Source of the DNA: Undibacterium sp.
GTDB taxonomy: Bacteria > Pseudomonadota > Gammaproteobacteria > Burkholderiales > Burkholderiaceae
Length of the DNA: 16,685 nucleotides
Direction of reading: 5' to 3'
Assembly (NCBI GenBank): GCA_014376575.1
Contig: JACMRF010000008.1
Location: 1-16,685 of the forward strand
Part shown: positions 14,478 through 16,685 of the stretch, in pieces
Layout: each line of letters begins with the position of its first letter
Position numbering within the stretch: position 1 is the stretch's first letter
Position numbers and translations under genes: made by a program
The notes under the pieces: generated by a model
Told to the model about the DNA's origin: nothing
The model's database searches: none
Seen by the model: only the letters and a program-made list of their open reading frames with translations

Positions 14478-14514
14478 CGCCGCTCACTGAGCTCAATGCA
14501 GTGAACGGCGTTTT
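14478..14514 (+). terminator. Intrinsic terminator of the Tsx-like gene
   Basis: CGCCG (14478-14482) and TCACTG (14484-14489) pair with CAGTGA (14499-14504) and CGGCG (14506-14510), with one C-A mismatch and a 9-base loop, followed by TTTT. It lies 30 bases after the stop codon. Confidence 0.85.
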
Positions 14515-14730
14515 CATCAAAAATTCTTGTAGCTCAATATTAGTCATATTTTATTTTTCACCTGCACCAACATCCACTTTTTCTGCTTATATGGAAAAAA
14601 CGTTCGTCCTTAGAATTTGAACTCCACGTTACTCACGCAACCCAAAAAAAAGTATCATTTTTTATTTTTGACTTATGTTCAAATTTTGTTATTTACGTGC
14701 TTACGCTTTACGTAACAACCCGATGGTGCA

Positions 14731-14826
14731 GCCGAGAAAAATCGGCAAGAGTGCAGATACTATATATTTGAATCCATAGTCAGCATCAGACTATACGCAT
14801 AATAGATATGATTACGAGTGCTAATC
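14731..14826 (+). promoter_or_regulatory. Three tandem stem-loops in the xdhA leader
   Basis: GCCGA-GAAAAA-TCGGC (14731-14746), ATAGTC-AGCATCA-GACTAT (14776-14794) and GATTA-CGAGTGC-TAATC (14810-14826) are all perfect stems; the last two have 7-base loops. The xdhA start 33 bases later has no good Shine-Dalgarno sequence. A cis-acting RNA or a set of operator sites is possible; neither is proven. Confidence 0.4.
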
Positions 14827-14859
14827 TCACACTACAAAAAAATTTAAAGCGAAATACTT

Positions 14860-16329
14860 ATGTCTGAGCCAATTCAATTTTATTTTCAAGGAAAAATCCT
14901 TCGAGTAAATAACGTTGCAACTACAAAAACTGTCTTGCAGCATTTGCGTGAGGATAGGCATTGTACTGGCACCAAAGAGGGCTGTGCTGAGGGTGATTGT
15001 GGCGCTTGCATGGTGGTGATCGGTGAGATGAAAGATGGTCAGCTTGAATTAAAATCCGTCAATTCTTGCATACAGTTTATGCCCACCTTAGATGGCAAGG
15101 CACTATTTACGATTGAAGATCTGAAACAGCCAGACGGCAACTTACATCCAGTCCAACAGGCGATGGTGGAATGCCATGGATCTCAATGTGGTTTCTGCAC
15201 TCCCGGTTTCACGATGTCTTTGTGGAGCTTGTATTTAAAAAATGAAAAACAAACCACCCCGCCCTGCCGTAAAGAAATCGATGAAACCTTATCTGGAAAC
15301 TTATGCCGCTGCACTGGTTACCGCCCGATTATTGATGCGGCAAAACGCATGGGTGAATTACCTGAAATCAACCTAGATAAGACACCGATTATTTCGGCCT
15401 TGCAGGAATTGCAGCGGCAAGAAATGTTCACATACGAAGCCAATGAACAAAGTTTTTATGCGCCGCGCACTTTGGCGCAATTAATTAACGTACGCGCCGC
15501 CAAACCGAATGCCAGCATTCTTTCCGGATCGACCGATGTCGGCCTGTGGGTCACCAAACAAATGCGTGATCTTGGCGACATTATTTATGTACGTGAAGTC
15601 AAAGAACTTAAGTCCATCTTTGAGCGTGACGGCAAGATCGAGATAGGCGCAAGTGTCTCACTCAATGACGCCTATGCAGCAATTTGTCGCCATTACAAAG
15701 ATGAGTTGGGTGAAATGTGGCAACGTTTTGCCTCCCTGCCGATACGCAACGTCGGCACTTTAGGTGGCAGCGTCGCGAATGGATCTCCGATCGGCGATTC
15801 CGCGCCATGGATGATCGCGCTTGGCGCAGAAATCGTCTTGCGTGGCGAACATGGTCAACGCGTCTTATTGCTAGAAAATTTCTATCTCGATTACATGAAA
15901 AAAGATTTGCAAGCAGGTGAATTCGTCGAAGCCGTGCGCATCCCATTGCCACGAAAGAATCTCCAATTTCGCACTTATAAACTCGCCAAACGTTACGACC
16001 AGGATATTTCTGCTGTGTGTGCAGCCTTTGCGGTGACCATGGATGGAAATATCGTGCGTAATGCGCATATTGCTTTTGGCGGTATGGCGGCAACCTCAAA
16101 ACGTGCGCCCAAAGCCGAAGCCGCGTTAAATGGCCAAATATGGGATGAAACTGCGCTCATCAACGCCATAAATATGCTCGCGCAAGATTACACTCCGCTA
16201 AGTGACATGCGTGCCTCTAGCGAATATCGCATGAAAGCTGCGCAAAACCTTTTGCGTCGCTTTTGGCTGGAGACTCGGCTTGATGCGCCGATGTCAGCAA
16301 CATCGTTAAATGCATTTGCCAATATCTAA
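14860..16329 (+). CDS. xdhA: Xanthine dehydrogenase small subunit (2Fe-2S and FAD domains)
   Basis: Electron-transfer subunit of the enzyme that oxidises hypoxanthine to xanthine and urate with NAD+. The 489 residues match the bacterial XdhA length. A plant-type 2Fe-2S domain has Cys42, 47, 50 (GCAEGDCGAC) and 70. The second, all-helical 2Fe-2S domain has Cys110, 113 (SQCGFCTPGF), 149 and 151 (NLCRCTGYRP). A FAD-binding domain (about 190-360) has SGSTDVGLWVTK and the NVGTLGGSVANGSPIGDSAP motif, and a CO-dehydrogenase-flavoprotein C-terminal domain follows. All cluster ligands are present. The start MSEPIQFYFQGK is the family start although the ribosome site is poor. xdhB begins 15 bases after the stop, forming an operon that usually also holds xdhC beyond the window. 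Confidence 0.96.
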   Translation: MSEPIQFYFQGKILRVNNVATTKTVLQHLREDRHCTGTKEGCAEGDCGACMVVIGEMKDGQLELKSVNSCIQFMPTLDGKALFTIEDLKQPDGNLHPVQQAMVECHGSQCGFCTPGFTMSLWSLYLKNEKQTTPPCRKEIDETLSGNLCRCTGYRPIIDAAKRMGELPEINLDKTPIISALQELQRQEMFTYEANEQSFYAPRTLAQLINVRAAKPNASILSGSTDVGLWVTKQMRDLGDIIYVREVKELKSIFERDGKIEIGASVSLNDAYAAICRHYKDELGEMWQRFASLPIRNVGTLGGSVANGSPIGDSAPWMIALGAEIVLRGEHGQRVLLLENFYLDYMKKDLQAGEFVEAVRIPLPRKNLQFRTYKLAKRYDQDISAVCAAFAVTMDGNIVRNAHIAFGGMAATSKRAPKAEAALNGQIWDETALINAINMLAQDYTPLSDMRASSEYRMKAAQNLLRRFWLETRLDAPMSATSLNAFANI

Positions 16330-16344
16330 AGGAAGGAGAAAAAC

Positions 16345-16685
16345 ATGACGACTAACACCACGCTTTCTCCGACAACACAAACACCTTCAAACTGGGCAGA
16401 AATTGGGTTGTCTCGCCCGCACGAATCCGCCGTTCTGCACGTGTTAGGTGAAGCGACTTATACCGATGATGTGCCAGAAATATTCGGTACTTTGCACGCA
16501 GCCTTGGGGCTCTCGTCCAAGGCACATGCCAACATTCTGGCCATGAATCTCGATGCGGTAAAGAGCTCTGCCGGCGTGGTTGCGGTCTACACAGCCAAAG
16601 ATATTCCCGGCACCAATGACTGCGGCCCTATCGTTCATGATGATCCGATTTTATCCGAGGGTCTGGTTGAATATGTCGGTCAGCC
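16345..16685 (+). CDS. xdhB: Xanthine dehydrogenase large (molybdopterin) subunit, N-terminal part, cut by window edge
   Basis: The first 113 codons of the molybdenum-cofactor subunit that carries the active site. The translation contains GLSRPHESAVLHVLGEATYT, DDVPEIFGTLHAALGLS, AHANI, GVVAVYTAKDIPGTNDCGP and IVHDDPILSE. These are all typical of the N-terminal aldehyde-oxidase/xanthine-dehydrogenase hammerhead domain of XdhB. The ATG follows a strong AAGGAAGGAG six bases upstream, in contrast to the weak site of xdhA. The Moco-binding residues lie beyond the window. Confidence 0.95.
   Translation, partial: MTTNTTLSPTTQTPSNWAEIGLSRPHESAVLHVLGEATYTDDVPEIFGTLHAALGLSSKAHANILAMNLDAVKSSAGVVAVYTAKDIPGTNDCGPIVHDDPILSEGLVEYVGQ

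Larger units (their letters stand above)
14449..14859. other. Intergenic stretch and leader upstream of xdhA
   Basis: It starts with the channel-gene terminator, continues with an AT-rich part without a supported gene, and ends with a run of small stem-loops (14701-14826) before xdhA. Two ACTATA hexamers (14759-14764, 14790-14795) lie here. I could not pick a confident -35/-10 pair. Confidence 0.55.

Overview
The window looks like chromosomal DNA of a Gram-negative betaproteobacterium, probably Burkholderiales and close to Oxalobacteraceae such as Undibacterium. The reasons are the protein resemblances, an outer-membrane Tsx-type channel, an XdhA/XdhB-type xanthine dehydrogenase, a 36-heptad-like chemoreceptor and a moderate, AT-leaning base composition. 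The genus is inference from memory of family members, not from a search.

Layout. 1-766 (-): start of glyoxylate carboligase gcl, cut by the window edge, divergent from a LysR regulator (897-1805, +). 1806-2401: long intergenic stretch with a hairpin and, just before the next gene, a pentanucleotide repeat. 2402-4240 (+): secreted GH5 endoglucanase with two CBM6 modules, followed by a terminator and a very long hairpin. 4855-5895 (+): GMP reductase guaC with a structured leader and a long perfect terminator. 6439-7992 (-): chemoreceptor. 8141-9244 (-): periplasmic BMP-family binding protein. 9522-9605 (-): a previously hidden C-terminal remnant of a second BMP gene. 9623-13162 (-): two overlapping permease genes and an ATPase gene, so the transcript order is ATPase, permease, permease, BMP remnant, intact BMP, chemoreceptor. 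13579-14448 (+): Tsx-like nucleoside channel, divergent from the ABC operon. 14860-16329 (+) and 16345-end (+): xdhA and the start of xdhB.

How it fits together. Most genes serve purine uptake and use. The Tsx-like channel passes nucleosides through the outer membrane; the BMP protein and ABC transporter take them through the inner membrane; xanthine dehydrogenase oxidises hypoxanthine and xanthine to urate; GMP reductase interconverts guanine and adenine nucleotides; and glyoxylate carboligase consumes the glyoxylate made late in urate/allantoin breakdown. The chemoreceptor sits directly downstream of the binding protein and may sense the same ligands. The endoglucanase is the functional outlier.

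Main things to look at: the BMP remnant after the second permease; the guaC leader, which can form a terminator-like hairpin plus two mutually exclusive stems, one of which hides the weak ribosome binding site; three tandem stem-loops in the xdhA leader; and ACTATA/TATAGT hexamers that, by eye, occur only upstream of guaC, the channel gene and xdhA. No CRISPR array, insertion sequence, tRNA or rRNA gene was seen.
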